Positions 34,370-43,728 of a stretch of DNA of 64,000 bases are shown here, piece after piece (position 1 is the first letter of the stretch; each line of letters begins with the position of its first letter). The translations under genes and the position numbers were made by a program. This stretch comes from Ruegeria sp. SCSIO 43209. GTDB taxonomy: Bacteria; Pseudomonadota; Alphaproteobacteria; Rhodobacterales; Rhodobacteraceae. The stretch is from the NCBI RefSeq assembly GCF_019904295.1, contig NZ_CP065364.1, positions 25,419-89,418 of the forward strand, in the 5' to 3' direction. Below the pieces are notes generated by a model. The model saw only the letters and a list, made by a program, of their open reading frames with translations. It was not told the origin of the DNA and searched no databases.

Positions 34370-36232
34370 ATGTCTGAAGGTGCTACAGCTGAAATTACCG
34401 TTATGCGCCGCTCAGTTTGGCAGGTGTCCCCCGATGCCGTCTTTTTTGAAGTGACGGTCGATGGCTTTGACGCTGTGGCGCCAACCGCTGGTCAAATCTA
34501 TGACAGCCGGTTTCATGACTTATACTATTTTTGGGACTTTGATGATCCATACGATTTCCAGGCGCCAGAGAACCTGCCTAGTAAACACCTAAACGCCGGT
34601 GTCGCATATGGCCCTTGGGTCTCACATACGTTTCGCACTCCGGGCAGCTATCGCGTTTCGGTTTTCGTCATCGAACCAGCTTCGGGAAAGACAGCCACAG
34701 CATCAACCGATATCGTGATCGAAGACCCTGGCGCCGTATTTCCAGCCCGAAACACGCTTTTTCTCAGCCCCTCCGGCAATTTCGAACATTCTCCGCCTCG
34801 GGCTCGGCGCCTTAAAACTGGCGATATCAGCAGCGTTTTTAACGACAATATTGCAGGGCAAGAAGCGGCACCCAAAAGGATCGTGTTAAATCGGGGCGAA
34901 GAATATACCTTCTCCGGCATTTCGCCTGGGTTTGGCGGACATACCCCATCCTTCCATATTGTCGCAGGAGACGGCAATGCTGACAGGCCGCTGGTTTTTT
35001 GTACAGGAGGGGTTTTCTGGAACGACATCGCCCCAAGAATCCCAAACCCTTCCAAAGATATGGTTTGGCAAAATGTGGTTCTTGAGTCCGGGTTTGATTC
35101 AACCTCGGTTCTGGGCGGAGAGCACCCCATCCTGTTCACTTGGTTTAATAACCCACCGCATTTGGCATTGTTGGATGGGTGCTCCGTTTCAGGTCTTCTG
35201 GCTGCAATTATTGTAGGCCAAACCGAAGGTGGTCATTCTGTCGTTTTGAACGATACGGTTGTCACCAACTTTGGTACGGCGGTTCTAGACGCCAGCTTTG
35301 AAGGGTTTGCCATCACCGGCTCTTCAATCATATCTGATGTCAATGCTCTGATCGATTCAACCGGCAATGGAGGATGGGGGGCTCGATTGGCGGGAAATGC
35401 TGTTGTTTCGATCATTCAAAATTCTGATTTCTTTATTCGACAAGGATGGTCTGGAAATGGCAAAATTATTGCGACGCAGCCGTGCTTACGATTGAATGCA
35501 AGCTCTTTCGAGGGCGCCAAAATCAACTGCCAGGCGAATGCCTTTGAGGGAGGTTACAATGTTGTGACAATGGGGCCGGGTGAAGGTCAGAAAAAGCGTC
35601 CCATAAATGCTTTGTTTGAAAAAAATTACGTGGTTGGAGGGTATCAAACTGCCAATCTCGTAAATTTCGGTTTTGGGGGCACCACCATCCGAAACAACGT
35701 TTTTGTTCTGCCGGATTCTGAACAATCTCTTGGAACCACGAACCCTCATGCATTTATTTTATTGGACGGACATAATGGCGGTTCTTCCACATCCCCAGAC
35801 AACAACTCCGCTCCGATTTCTATTTTAAATAATACGTTCGTGAACCGGCTCCGACGAGACGCATATCAATGGGATGTTGCTGACAATATGGCAATATTTG
35901 TGAACTGGCAGGACCATTTCAATAACATCACGGTCGCCAACAATGTTGTCTATCAAACGGGAACTGATGACCCAATGATCGGTGACGCCCCACTTTCCAG
36001 TTCTGTCAATGTTTTCTTCACTCCCCGCGAGAGAGGCTATCAGTCATCTACAGTCGATCTTCGCGCACAAACAGCCACACTAAATACCCCCGGTATGTTT
36101 GATACTTATGCCCCCCTGCCCGGCTCCTCGGCGCTTGGTGACGCCGATGAAACCCAACCTATCGCTTATGATGATTTTTTTGGCAACCAGCGACCACAAT
36201 ACCCGTCTCGCGGCGCGCAAGAAGCATCATAA
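34370..36232 (+). CDS. Large protein with PKD-like domain and parallel beta-helix
   Basis: 620 aa. Residues about 10-125 look like a PKD/Ig-like domain (YYFWDFDDP, WVSHTFRTPGSYRVSVFVIE). Residues about 130-560 carry the repeating short strands of a right-handed parallel beta-helix (for example VVLNDTVVTNFGTAV, IRNNVFVLPDS, ISILNNTFVN, ITVANNVVYQ), the fold of polysaccharide lyases and glycan-binding proteins. There is no N-terminal signal peptide, which is odd for such a protein. AT-rich relative to neighbours. Between wzy and asnB; a role in cutting or binding the exported polysaccharide is inferred. No catalytic residues can be named. Confidence 0.75.
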   Translation: MSEGATAEITVMRRSVWQVSPDAVFFEVTVDGFDAVAPTAGQIYDSRFHDLYYFWDFDDPYDFQAPENLPSKHLNAGVAYGPWVSHTFRTPGSYRVSVFVIEPASGKTATASTDIVIEDPGAVFPARNTLFLSPSGNFEHSPPRARRLKTGDISSVFNDNIAGQEAAPKRIVLNRGEEYTFSGISPGFGGHTPSFHIVAGDGNADRPLVFCTGGVFWNDIAPRIPNPSKDMVWQNVVLESGFDSTSVLGGEHPILFTWFNNPPHLALLDGCSVSGLLAAIIVGQTEGGHSVVLNDTVVTNFGTAVLDASFEGFAITGSSIISDVNALIDSTGNGGWGARLAGNAVVSIIQNSDFFIRQGWSGNGKIIATQPCLRLNASSFEGAKINCQANAFEGGYNVVTMGPGEGQKKRPINALFEKNYVVGGYQTANLVNFGFGGTTIRNNVFVLPDSEQSLGTTNPHAFILLDGHNGGSSTSPDNNSAPISILNNTFVNRLRRDAYQWDVADNMAIFVNWQDHFNNITVANNVVYQTGTDDPMIGDAPLSSSVNVFFTPRERGYQSSTVDLRAQTATLNTPGMFDTYAPLPGSSALGDADETQPIAYDDFFGNQRPQYPSRGAQEAS

Positions 36233-36328
36233 AAACAGATTGTCCGCGCAAGAGACTGTACGCTTGCCTCATGTTCTCCGCCCCGGCATTAAGACTAGGG
36301 AAATTTGTTAAGGTATTAAGACCACGTT

Positions 36329-38284
36329 ATGTGCGGTATCACCGGTTTTCTCTGGCCTCCGGGTCGCCCTCAGGTACAGGACGCTCCGACCTGCGTTCAG
36401 GCGATGATGAGTGCCATTGCTCATCGCGGTCCTGACAGCCAGGGCCATTGGGTCGATGAGGAGGTAGGCGTTGCCCTGGGCCATCTGCGACTGGCCATCG
36501 TCGATCTGTCACCTGCGGGACACCAACCGATGGTGTCGTCAACCGGGCGTTACCAACTGGTCTACAATGGCGAGATCTACAACCACCGAGCCCTGCGAAC
36601 CGAATTGGAAGACACAGGTAAGGCGCCGGAATGGCGCGGTACATCCGATACCGAAGTCATGCTGCGTGGCTTCGAGGTCTGGGGGTTCGAAGAAACGATC
36701 CGGCGTACCCAAGGCATGTTTGCCATCGCGCTGTGGGACCGCGAGGAGAGGAAGCTTCTGCTGGCGCGCGACCGTTTGGGGGAAAAACCGCTTTACTATG
36801 GCTGGCAGGGCACTGGAAAAGACGCACTATTCCTCTTCGGGTCAGAACTCAAAGCACTGCGCACGCATCCCGCGTTCCGCGCCGAAGTGCGCCGCGACGC
36901 GCTGGTGGCGATGCTGCGCCACGGTCATGTCCCCGAAGACCTGACGATCTATGAAGGGCTGATGAAGCTGCGTCCGGGCGAGATGGCCGAAGTCTCGCTG
37001 ACAGCCCCCGGCTTCGCCCGCAAGTTTTACTGGAACGGGGGTGCCATTGCTGCCGCTCCCCGCGGCCCGGTGCCAACTGATGCTGAGGCCATCAACCAGC
37101 TTGAAGCACTCCTGCTGGATGCTGTCGGCAACGAGATGATGTCAGACGTGCCGCTTGGAGCCTTCTTGTCGGGCGGCATCGACAGTTCGACCATCGTGGC
37201 GCTGATGCAGCACCTATCAAACAAGCCGGTACATACCTTTTCCATCGGTTTCCACGAAGCCCGCTATAATGAGGCCGTATTCGCCGCCGATGTGGCGAAA
37301 CATCTAGGCACGCACCACACAGAACTTTATGTAGGCGACACAGACCTGCGCGACGTGATCCCTCGATTGCCTACTATCTATGACGAACCTTTCGCCGACA
37401 GTTCTCAAATTCCGACGTTCCTAATTGCCGAACTGGCGCGCCAACACGTTACGGTGGCGCTTTCTGGCGACGGTGGAGATGAGCTTTTCGGCGGTTACGA
37501 CCGCTATCAGCAAGGCGCGGCGCTGCTCGGAAAGCTGGCATTGATGCCCTCCCAATTACGTCGTCTTGGGGCGGGGGCCGTTCGCGCTCTCCCCGCAACG
37601 CTTCTGAACCAGTTGATCGAGCCCATCCGCGCAACTCCGCAAGGCAAGGAACCCAACGGTCAGCGTCTGCATCGCTTGGCCAATTATGCCGCGAGCCACA
37701 ACGTAGATGAACTGCACCGCAAGATGGTATCGGTTTGGCGCTTCCCAGAGGCCGCAGTCATTGGCGGTTCCAACCCGCCTTCGATCCTGGCTGATCATCT
37801 CCCTCCGCGTGGCGATCTGGGTGTGATCGAACGGATGATGCAGTTGGATATGTTGGCCTATATGCCTGACGACATCCTGACCAAGGTCGATCGGGCGACC
37901 ATGGCTGTGGCACTGGAAAGCCGCGCGCCCCTGCTCGATCATCGAGTGGCCGAGTTTGCCTGGGGGCTGCCCCTTCACATGAAGGTCCGCGGCGGCCAAT
38001 CGAAATGGCTGCTCAGACAGGTGCTCCACCGATACGTCCCCCGAGAATTGATCGAGCGCCCGAAGATGGGTTTCGAAGTTCCCATCGGCCTATGGTTGCG
38101 CGGAGGGCTCAAGGACTGGGCCGCTGCCCTGCTGGCCCCCGAGCGCTTGGCCCGAGAAGGATACCTGGACCCCGTCCTGGTCGGGCAGCTTTGGTCCCAA
38201 CACCAAGCTGGGACCCACAATTGGGGTCATCAGCTGTGGAATGTGCTGATGTTCCAGAGCTGGCTGGAGATGTATGCGGACTAA
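36329..38284 (+). CDS. asnB: Asparagine synthase-like amidotransferase (exosortase/EPS-associated)
   Basis: Glutamine-dependent amidotransferase, 651 aa. The N-terminal glutaminase begins MCGITGF with nucleophile Cys2 and has RGPDSQGHW and VYNGEIYNH. The C-terminal synthase domain has the ATP loop LSGGIDSSTIV (about residue 280) and SGDGGDELFGGYDR. Class B enzymes make asparagine, but relatives are common in exosortase/EPS clusters and are thought to amidate a sugar or other acid. With an exosortase 1.4 kb away that is the better reading here. It converges on a GT2 gene; their stop codons overlap by 4 bases. Confidence 0.9.
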   Translation: MCGITGFLWPPGRPQVQDAPTCVQAMMSAIAHRGPDSQGHWVDEEVGVALGHLRLAIVDLSPAGHQPMVSSTGRYQLVYNGEIYNHRALRTELEDTGKAPEWRGTSDTEVMLRGFEVWGFEETIRRTQGMFAIALWDREERKLLLARDRLGEKPLYYGWQGTGKDALFLFGSELKALRTHPAFRAEVRRDALVAMLRHGHVPEDLTIYEGLMKLRPGEMAEVSLTAPGFARKFYWNGGAIAAAPRGPVPTDAEAINQLEALLLDAVGNEMMSDVPLGAFLSGGIDSSTIVALMQHLSNKPVHTFSIGFHEARYNEAVFAADVAKHLGTHHTELYVGDTDLRDVIPRLPTIYDEPFADSSQIPTFLIAELARQHVTVALSGDGGDELFGGYDRYQQGAALLGKLALMPSQLRRLGAGAVRALPATLLNQLIEPIRATPQGKEPNGQRLHRLANYAASHNVDELHRKMVSVWRFPEAAVIGGSNPPSILADHLPPRGDLGVIERMMQLDMLAYMPDDILTKVDRATMAVALESRAPLLDHRVAEFAWGLPLHMKVRGGQSKWLLRQVLHRYVPRELIERPKMGFEVPIGLWLRGGLKDWAAALLAPERLAREGYLDPVLVGQLWSQHQAGTHNWGHQLWNVLMFQSWLEMYAD

Positions 38285-39207
38285 GTTGAGCTGAGCGACC
38301 ACGCCCGGGCTTTTGCGGCCTCCTGCTCTGCAATCGCCCGAGCTTTGCCTTTGAACAACGCCCGACGCTGATAGGCCCGAATGAAAGCGCGCAGCTCGGG
38401 GTCATCGAGCTGCTTTTCCCCCCGAAACCAGGCCCCCAGATAACCCCGCACTGTGGCTAACCCGCCCAGCACATATGGCCTGTCGGTCATCCGAAAGATT
38501 GCCGTCGCCAAAAAGAAAAGCGGGTCGGACCCCATGAAATACTGCCCGAACCCGTGGCGGCGGCGACCGGTATAGATTGAGGTTTGGCTCGACCCCATGG
38601 GCCTCAGATGTTCAAACCTCAGGTCGGGGTCATCCCACGAACGCGCAATCCAACCCAACTGGCGCGCCTTATGACAGTCGATGGCGTCCCACATGACCTC
38701 GCGTACGAAGCCGCCGATATCGGAGAAGCATTCACGGCGGTAGAACTTGGTCATACCGACACTCATCTCGTCACCACGGCGCTCCGAGATCAGCTTGCCA
38801 TCCTGACGAATATAGGGCTTGCCCGAACAGGTGCCGAGCCGCGGGTCAGTCTCCATCCGTTCGATCAGCAATTCGAAATAGCGCGGCGGCAGGTCCAGAT
38901 CGACGTCGAGCTTGCAAAGATAGGCATAATTTTCCAGCGAAACAGTGTCTAACCCTGCATAAAACGCGTCAATCACACCAGGACCAACGGCCCGATGCCC
39001 GCGGTCGGACGCGGAGACGATGCGTATCCAGTCATGCTTTGCGGCATATTCGGTAAGAATATCCATCGACCCATCGGTTGAGCCGTCATCGACGATCACC
39101 CAGAGCGACGGCGTCTCGGTTTGCGCCACCACACTGTCGAGCGTGCGCCGCATATAGGCCGCTTCGTTCCGGCATGGAGAGATCAGGACATAGGTGCGGT
39201 CAGTCAT
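38281..39207 (-). CDS. Family 2 glycosyltransferase
   Basis: GT-A enzyme of about 308 aa. YVLISPCRNEAAYMRRTLDS, VIVDDGSTDGSMDIL, LCKLDVDLDLP (DxD) and REVMWDAIDCHKARQLGW match EPS-type family 2 enzymes. Start ATG 39207 is chosen; the frame also opens at a TTG at 39213. The ATG overlaps the end of a small upstream open frame (39200-39463). The C-terminus is Ala/Arg/Lys-rich (about 275-308), with two membrane-like stretches before it. Acts in repeat-unit assembly; sugar unknown. Confidence 0.88.
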   Translation of the reverse strand: MTDRTYVLISPCRNEAAYMRRTLDSVVAQTETPSLWVIVDDGSTDGSMDILTEYAAKHDWIRIVSASDRGHRAVGPGVIDAFYAGLDTVSLENYAYLCKLDVDLDLPPRYFELLIERMETDPRLGTCSGKPYIRQDGKLISERRGDEMSVGMTKFYRRECFSDIGGFVREVMWDAIDCHKARQLGWIARSWDDPDLRFEHLRPMGSSQTSIYTGRRRHGFGQYFMGSDPLFFLATAIFRMTDRPYVLGGLATVRGYLGAWFRGEKQLDDPELRAFIRAYQRRALFKGKARAIAEQEAAKARAWSLSST

Positions 39208-39463
39208 AAACAATCAGGCAGTTTGCAAAATCTTTCAGCGTTTTGTCCGGCCTATCCATAATGTGTGAGGTATATAGGTTTATTAAATCTTTTATATCTC
39301 GCCCCCGTGTTCTGATCCTTGCAGGAGACTGTAACTTTATATGGCCTTCATTACCGGCGGTCGGATACAAATACTCGCGCGCAATGGTGACCTCTCCGGC
39401 AATGAGGAACAAATTTCGCCATGTGCTGAGTAAATCGTAGCCTCGAACCAAGCTCAAGGCCAT
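39200..39463 (-). CDS. Small protein of unknown function, perhaps a truncated gene
   Basis: 87 codons, ATG with a GGAG ribosome site 10 bases upstream; the TGA overlaps the ATG of the following GT2, so it would be translationally coupled. The sequence (KLQSPARIRTRGRDIKDLI) vaguely recalls the region before the SAM-binding domain of FkbM-type methyltransferases, which would make this a 3'-truncated relic, but I do not recognise it with confidence. Confidence 0.4.
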   Translation of the reverse strand: MALSLVRGYDLLSTWRNLFLIAGEVTIAREYLYPTAGNEGHIKLQSPARIRTRGRDIKDLINLYTSHIMDRPDKTLKDFANCLIVYD

Positions 39464-39656
39464 TGAAACATTTCTCCACCGCCGCGAAGGCTATGCTGTC
39501 AATCTATGTACTTCTAACACAAAAGCCGCCTAGACGATGAAGATCTATGACATGATTTTGTCTGGTGGGCGTTTGAAAAGCTTTAATGACTACGCTTAGG
39601 ATGACATAGCTTCCGCAAGATACGGCAACCCGGCCCGACCAGATAAACAGATCCTC

Positions 39657-41255
39657 ATGACTGAATCCGCAGCCCAAACCGTTCTGAACCACCGTGTAGG
39701 TAAAAGCCTGCACTTGGGCCTTTTATGGCTTTTGGTGGCGACGGTGGGGGCGTTCATATTTCTATCACCAGGACTTGATGCGCTGCGCATTGCCTGGGGC
39801 CTGCCAGAGTACTCACACGCTCCGTTGATCCCGGTTCTGTCCGGGCTTCTTTTCCTCCGCCAACTCAAAGACTACCCCGAACGGCCCGGACCCATTGGTG
39901 ATCGTTGGGTCGGAGTGGCAGTCGTGGCATTGGCACTCGTTTTTGGTGCGTTGGCACGGCTGGCTAATATCGACGACATGGCCGCCTATGCGCTGATCCT
40001 TTGGGTCGGCGGCATTCTTTTGATCAGCTTTGGCTGGTCCACCGGAAAACACTTCTGGCCGCCGGTACTGCATCTTGTCTACATGCTACCGCTGCCCGAC
40101 ACGCTCTATTACAAGATGTCTACCTGGCTGCAACTGATCTCATCCGAATTGGGCGTATGGATGCTAGGGCTTCTGTCCGTACCGGTCTTTCTTGACGGCA
40201 ACATCATTGATTTGGGCGTCACCAAACTGCATGTGGCCGAGGCCTGCTCTGGGCTCAGATACCTCTTTCCGATCCTCAGCTTCAGCTACATCTTTGCCAT
40301 CCTTTACAAGGGCCCGATGTGGCACAAAGCTATACTGTTGATCGCGGCCGCGCCGATCACCGTCATCATGAACTCGGTCCGCATCGCCATCGCGGGAACC
40401 GTCGTCAACTACTACGGGCTCGACTGGTTGGACGGGTTTACCCATTTCTTCGAAGGATGGGTGATCTTTGTTGCCTGTGTGTTGCTTCTGTTTGTTCTTG
40501 CCCGGATCATGCTGTTCTTTAACCCCGTGAAGATGAGCCTTACCGAAGCTCTGGATCTGGAAACGGACGGGCTTTGGACTCAAGCCAAACGCATACGTTT
40601 GGTTCAGCCTTCAGCCGCACTAATCACGGCCGCCATTCTGGCCGTCGGGGCCGTCGCAACATGGCAGATGATCCCCGAACGCGGCCAGATCGAAGTGGCC
40701 CGTGAACGCTTTGCACTTTTTCCCCGAACCCTCGGCGACTGGCGCACAACCCCCCATCAGCGGCTTGACCCAGTTGTGGAGGAGACGCTTGGCGCCGACG
40801 ACTACCGCCAGGTCAATATGACCCGAGCGGATGGCGCTGAGGTCGGACTTTTCATGGCCTGGTATGCGGATCAGGGTCGGGGTGGCGTTCATTCGCCTGA
40901 GATATGCCTGCCCGGTAGCGGCTGGGAGATCGCCTGGCTAGAACGAACCGACATCGCTGCAGAAGTCGGCAGCGCGACGCCCTTCATGATCAACCGCGCA
41001 ATCGTTCAGCACGGCGAGGCGCGGATGATGGTTTTCTACTGGTTCGACCAAAAAGGCCGAAAGGTAGCATGGGATCTAGCAGCAAAGTTCTGGCTGATGG
41101 TGGACGGCATCCGAGAAGGGCGGACAGATGGGGCACTCATCCGGTTGAGCACGCCGATTAGACCAGGTGAAAGTGATGCAGCAGCGGAAGAAAGGCTGCT
41201 GGATGCGCTGATGGCGATTGAACCGCCATTGCCTCGGTTTGCACCGGCGGGATAA
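39657..41255 (+). CDS. xrtD: Exosortase fused to EpsI domain (XrtD-like)
   Basis: Integral membrane cysteine transpeptidase, 532 aa. The N-terminal 300 residues have about 8 membrane segments and the catalytic triad regions: AEACSGLRYLFP (Cys197), MNSVRIAIAG (Arg) and LDGFTHFFEGW (His). After residue 340 comes an EpsI domain (FPRTLGDW, ADDYRQVNM, GVHSPEICLPGSGWEI). The exosortase-EpsI fusion is the architecture of XrtD, which handles VPLPA-CTERM tails; a protein with such a tail is encoded at 12834-13520. It would cleave the sorting signal after export and transfer the protein, probably to the exopolysaccharide. It has its own upstream region of about 190 bases. Confidence 0.9.
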   Translation: MTESAAQTVLNHRVGKSLHLGLLWLLVATVGAFIFLSPGLDALRIAWGLPEYSHAPLIPVLSGLLFLRQLKDYPERPGPIGDRWVGVAVVALALVFGALARLANIDDMAAYALILWVGGILLISFGWSTGKHFWPPVLHLVYMLPLPDTLYYKMSTWLQLISSELGVWMLGLLSVPVFLDGNIIDLGVTKLHVAEACSGLRYLFPILSFSYIFAILYKGPMWHKAILLIAAAPITVIMNSVRIAIAGTVVNYYGLDWLDGFTHFFEGWVIFVACVLLLFVLARIMLFFNPVKMSLTEALDLETDGLWTQAKRIRLVQPSAALITAAILAVGAVATWQMIPERGQIEVARERFALFPRTLGDWRTTPHQRLDPVVEETLGADDYRQVNMTRADGAEVGLFMAWYADQGRGGVHSPEICLPGSGWEIAWLERTDIAAEVGSATPFMINRAIVQHGEARMMVFYWFDQKGRKVAWDLAAKFWLMVDGIREGRTDGALIRLSTPIRPGESDAAAEERLLDALMAIEPPLPRFAPAG

Positions 41256-41364
41256 ACTGGGTCTAAACTCTTGACGCACCCCGGAGTGAAATGAACAACG
41301 AGGGATGTTCCGGGTTTTGGACGCATCGTCTCAAATCCTATTTTGTCATTCTAAATTTCTGGAT

Positions 41365-41515
41365 TTAGTTCGATTCTGAACGATATGGATGATAAGTTCG
41401 CCCGTGCGCCAATATAGCCCAAACGGTTCGAGCAATTTTGATTGCCAAGGCGACTACGACTAAGCGAACGGGCTTTTTCCCCAGCACAACTCTAACCCAA
41501 AGCGCGTTTTTCACC
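41365..41515 (-). mobile_element. Relic of an IS110-family transposase C-terminus
   Basis: The minus-strand frame reads KNALWVRVVLGKKPVRLVVV, then ALAIKIARTVWAILAHGRTY, and ends soon after. This matches the C-terminal end of IS110/IS116 transposases (RKPxxLAAVALANKMARxxWAxLxxGExY). The DEDD catalytic domain and the Ser-containing middle are absent, so this is a dead fragment. It lies just downstream of a leftward methyltransferase. Confidence 0.65.
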
Positions 41516-41578
41516 ATTTGAGTTCCGTCTCGGTACGAGCTCAAGCTAGGCTGCAATGAATGGACTGGCTTTCGGCGC

Positions 41579-42256
41579 CTACATCTGCTCTGAAACCCGG
41601 CCCTTGCTGTTAGACGGAGGTTTGTAGGCCACGTAACTCTTGGGGAACCCAAACTTCCATTCCGTCCACAGTATGCAATTAGGGAACAAAGACAAAATTT
41701 CAGCTCTCAGTAAGACAGTTGTCCCGGCCACCATGTCCGTCCAAGCAGGCAATTTCTTATACCAACGAGAAATTAATCGGCGTTTTAACCACTCAGGATA
41801 GGCCCACCAAAACGGCATGTTGCAATGAGCTTCAATTGGAAACCAAATAGAAGGAGTTTGAACCCAGTAGCTTGGCGCCAGTCTCAAGACCTCTTCAGCC
41901 ATCGCTCTACGCTTGTCGATCGCACCAACATGCTCAATCACACTATTGGAAAAAACTATGTCATAAGACAAGTCATTGGCAAAGTTTACGTCACATGCGT
42001 CTCCGTCCAAAATTTCAATCTCATGCAACTCGTGACTTGCATCAACCGTCTTCTCAGGATCTGGCAGATTTACGATTGTCAGTTTCAGAGGGACAGGGAA
42101 ACCTCTCCAAAATTCTACCGTTCCCCCTAAGTCGATGATGCGTTCGCCGCCTTTAATTTTCATACGCTTCAAAAACTGAGCTTGGCGACGTTCGCGAGCC
42201 GCATCGGAAAATGGCTTCTTCATACTCATCAACGTATTGAATAAAAGATACTTCAT
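41579..42256 (-). CDS. SAM-dependent methyltransferase
   Basis: 225 aa, class I methyltransferase of the type found in LPS/EPS clusters. RIIDLGGTVEFW (motif I variant), EILDGDACDVNF, SYDIVFSNSVIEHVGAIDKR (motifs II and III) and APSYWVQTPSIWFPIEAHCN are visible. The C-terminal part has aromatic-rich helices (MPFWWAYPEWLKRRL). AT-rich compared with neighbours. Flanked downstream by an IS110 relic and upstream by a GT4 gene 131 bases away. Probable sugar methyltransferase; substrate unknown. Confidence 0.82.
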   Translation of the reverse strand: MKYLLFNTLMSMKKPFSDAARERRQAQFLKRMKIKGGERIIDLGGTVEFWRGFPVPLKLTIVNLPDPEKTVDASHELHEIEILDGDACDVNFANDLSYDIVFSNSVIEHVGAIDKRRAMAEEVLRLAPSYWVQTPSIWFPIEAHCNMPFWWAYPEWLKRRLISRWYKKLPAWTDMVAGTTVLLRAEILSLFPNCILWTEWKFGFPKSYVAYKPPSNSKGRVSEQM

Positions 42257-42386
42257 ATCGAACCCTTATGATATGTTTGCATGAAACATGTTCGTGGCTT
42301 TGTCGCACAAACCCGGTGAAGCTACCCATTGACCCGGGCTGCGGGGGAAGGTCACCACAAGACGACCTTCCCGGGCAACCCGTTGT

Positions 42387-43607
42387 TTAAAGATACTTCT
42401 TAATGATCTCGCAGCGGTGCTGGAAGACCGCATCGTCGGTATAACCCTCTCCATCCCGCAAGGCTCGGGCCATCATGTCTCCGAGGAGTAACCGATCTCC
42501 AGCAATCGACTGCACTGTTTCACTCAGGGCAGCGACATTGTTCAGTGAAACGAGTTGTCCTCCACCATGAGTCGAAATCAGATCCTCGGGATAGGCGCTG
42601 CTATAGCCGACGATCGGCGTGCCAGAGACCAGCGCTTCGATTAGGCATCGCGGGGATTCCGGCGTCTTGTGGCAGAAAAGGAAAATATGGGCCTGTCGCA
42701 AGTGGTCGAAAACCGCAGCGCGGTCATTCACGAAACCTGTGAAGGTGACGTGGCTCTCAAGGCCTGCGTTGGCGACGCGCGCCCTCATGTCTGCTAGATC
42801 CGGTCCATCACCCAGCCATGTGGCTTGGAAATCCACTTGTCGCTTGGCAAGTGTCTCAAGAACCTCCACCCAGTCTTGCGGACCCTTCATCGCGCTCGCC
42901 CTTCCTGTATAGACGATCTTCAGGGGCCCATTGTTCGCAGCGACAACCTTAGCCTTCAGAGCTTCGGGAGGGAGATGTTCCGAGGCCTTGATGTGGATGT
43001 CGTGCACGAGTTGTGGTTGGCGGCAATAGGGGGCATAGGTCTCATAGGTTTCCTTGCCGTGAAACAGGCCCAGAGCCGCGCGTCGGATGATAAATTTTTC
43101 CCATTCCCACATGGGCCGATGTTCTAACCGCGCTCTGATCCGGCGATGCCAGAGCGGGTTACTAGACGCTGTGCGGCGGGTTACCTCAGATTCCACCCGG
43201 TCGGTCCAGATCGCAAAGGGTCGACCCGCCATATGGGCCTGCCAAGCCCCAACCGATCCCCAATCTCCAGTAAGGCCACCGATGGAGAAGGCTACGTAGT
43301 CAGCTTTGTCGATCTCCGCGCGTATTAGATTCCGGGTGGCTCGATAGTGGCGAAAAAACTGATCAGGACGATAGGCCGTTGGCAGAGGCAAGATACGAAT
43401 GCGATCCAAGTTTGGCCCAACGTTATTGATTGGCACCCAAGCGTCTGGCAACTTTGTATGAGAGACGGGGTGCATCGTAATCAATTCATCAAAATGTTCC
43501 GCCCAGAGCCTCAGCCCATTGCAAGCTTGATCCTCAAGATACAGTCCGGAATCGGTTTGCACTAATGGTACTGGCGCATAAATTAGTAGCTTGCCCGAGT
43601 TGGTCAT
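42387..43607 (-). CDS. Family 4 glycosyltransferase
   Basis: GT-B glycosyltransferase, 406 aa. The C-terminal donor domain is clear: LKIVYTGRASAMKGPQDWVE, HVTFTGFVNDRAAVFDHL, CHKTPESPRCLIEALVSGTP (E-x7-E) and the GGGQLV turn. The N-terminal half has LLIYAPVPLVQTDSG and an LRLWAEHFDEL helix. Cytoplasmic or membrane-associated. Leftward, starting 121 bases from a divergent lipoprotein gene, so a shared promoter region is likely. Adds a sugar to the EPS repeat; identity unknown. Confidence 0.9.
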   Translation of the reverse strand: MTNSGKLLIYAPVPLVQTDSGLYLEDQACNGLRLWAEHFDELITMHPVSHTKLPDAWVPINNVGPNLDRIRILPLPTAYRPDQFFRHYRATRNLIRAEIDKADYVAFSIGGLTGDWGSVGAWQAHMAGRPFAIWTDRVESEVTRRTASSNPLWHRRIRARLEHRPMWEWEKFIIRRAALGLFHGKETYETYAPYCRQPQLVHDIHIKASEHLPPEALKAKVVAANNGPLKIVYTGRASAMKGPQDWVEVLETLAKRQVDFQATWLGDGPDLADMRARVANAGLESHVTFTGFVNDRAAVFDHLRQAHIFLFCHKTPESPRCLIEALVSGTPIVGYSSAYPEDLISTHGGGQLVSLNNVAALSETVQSIAGDRLLLGDMMARALRDGEGYTDDAVFQHRCEIIKKYL

Positions 43608-43728
43608 GAAGATCTGTGTATCCCGTTATGAAATCGATTCCAGAATGTATACCTTGCAATGAACTAATTACCGCTGCACATATCCAATAGGGTTCATTTT
43701 ACCATTAAACACGCACACGAATACGAAC

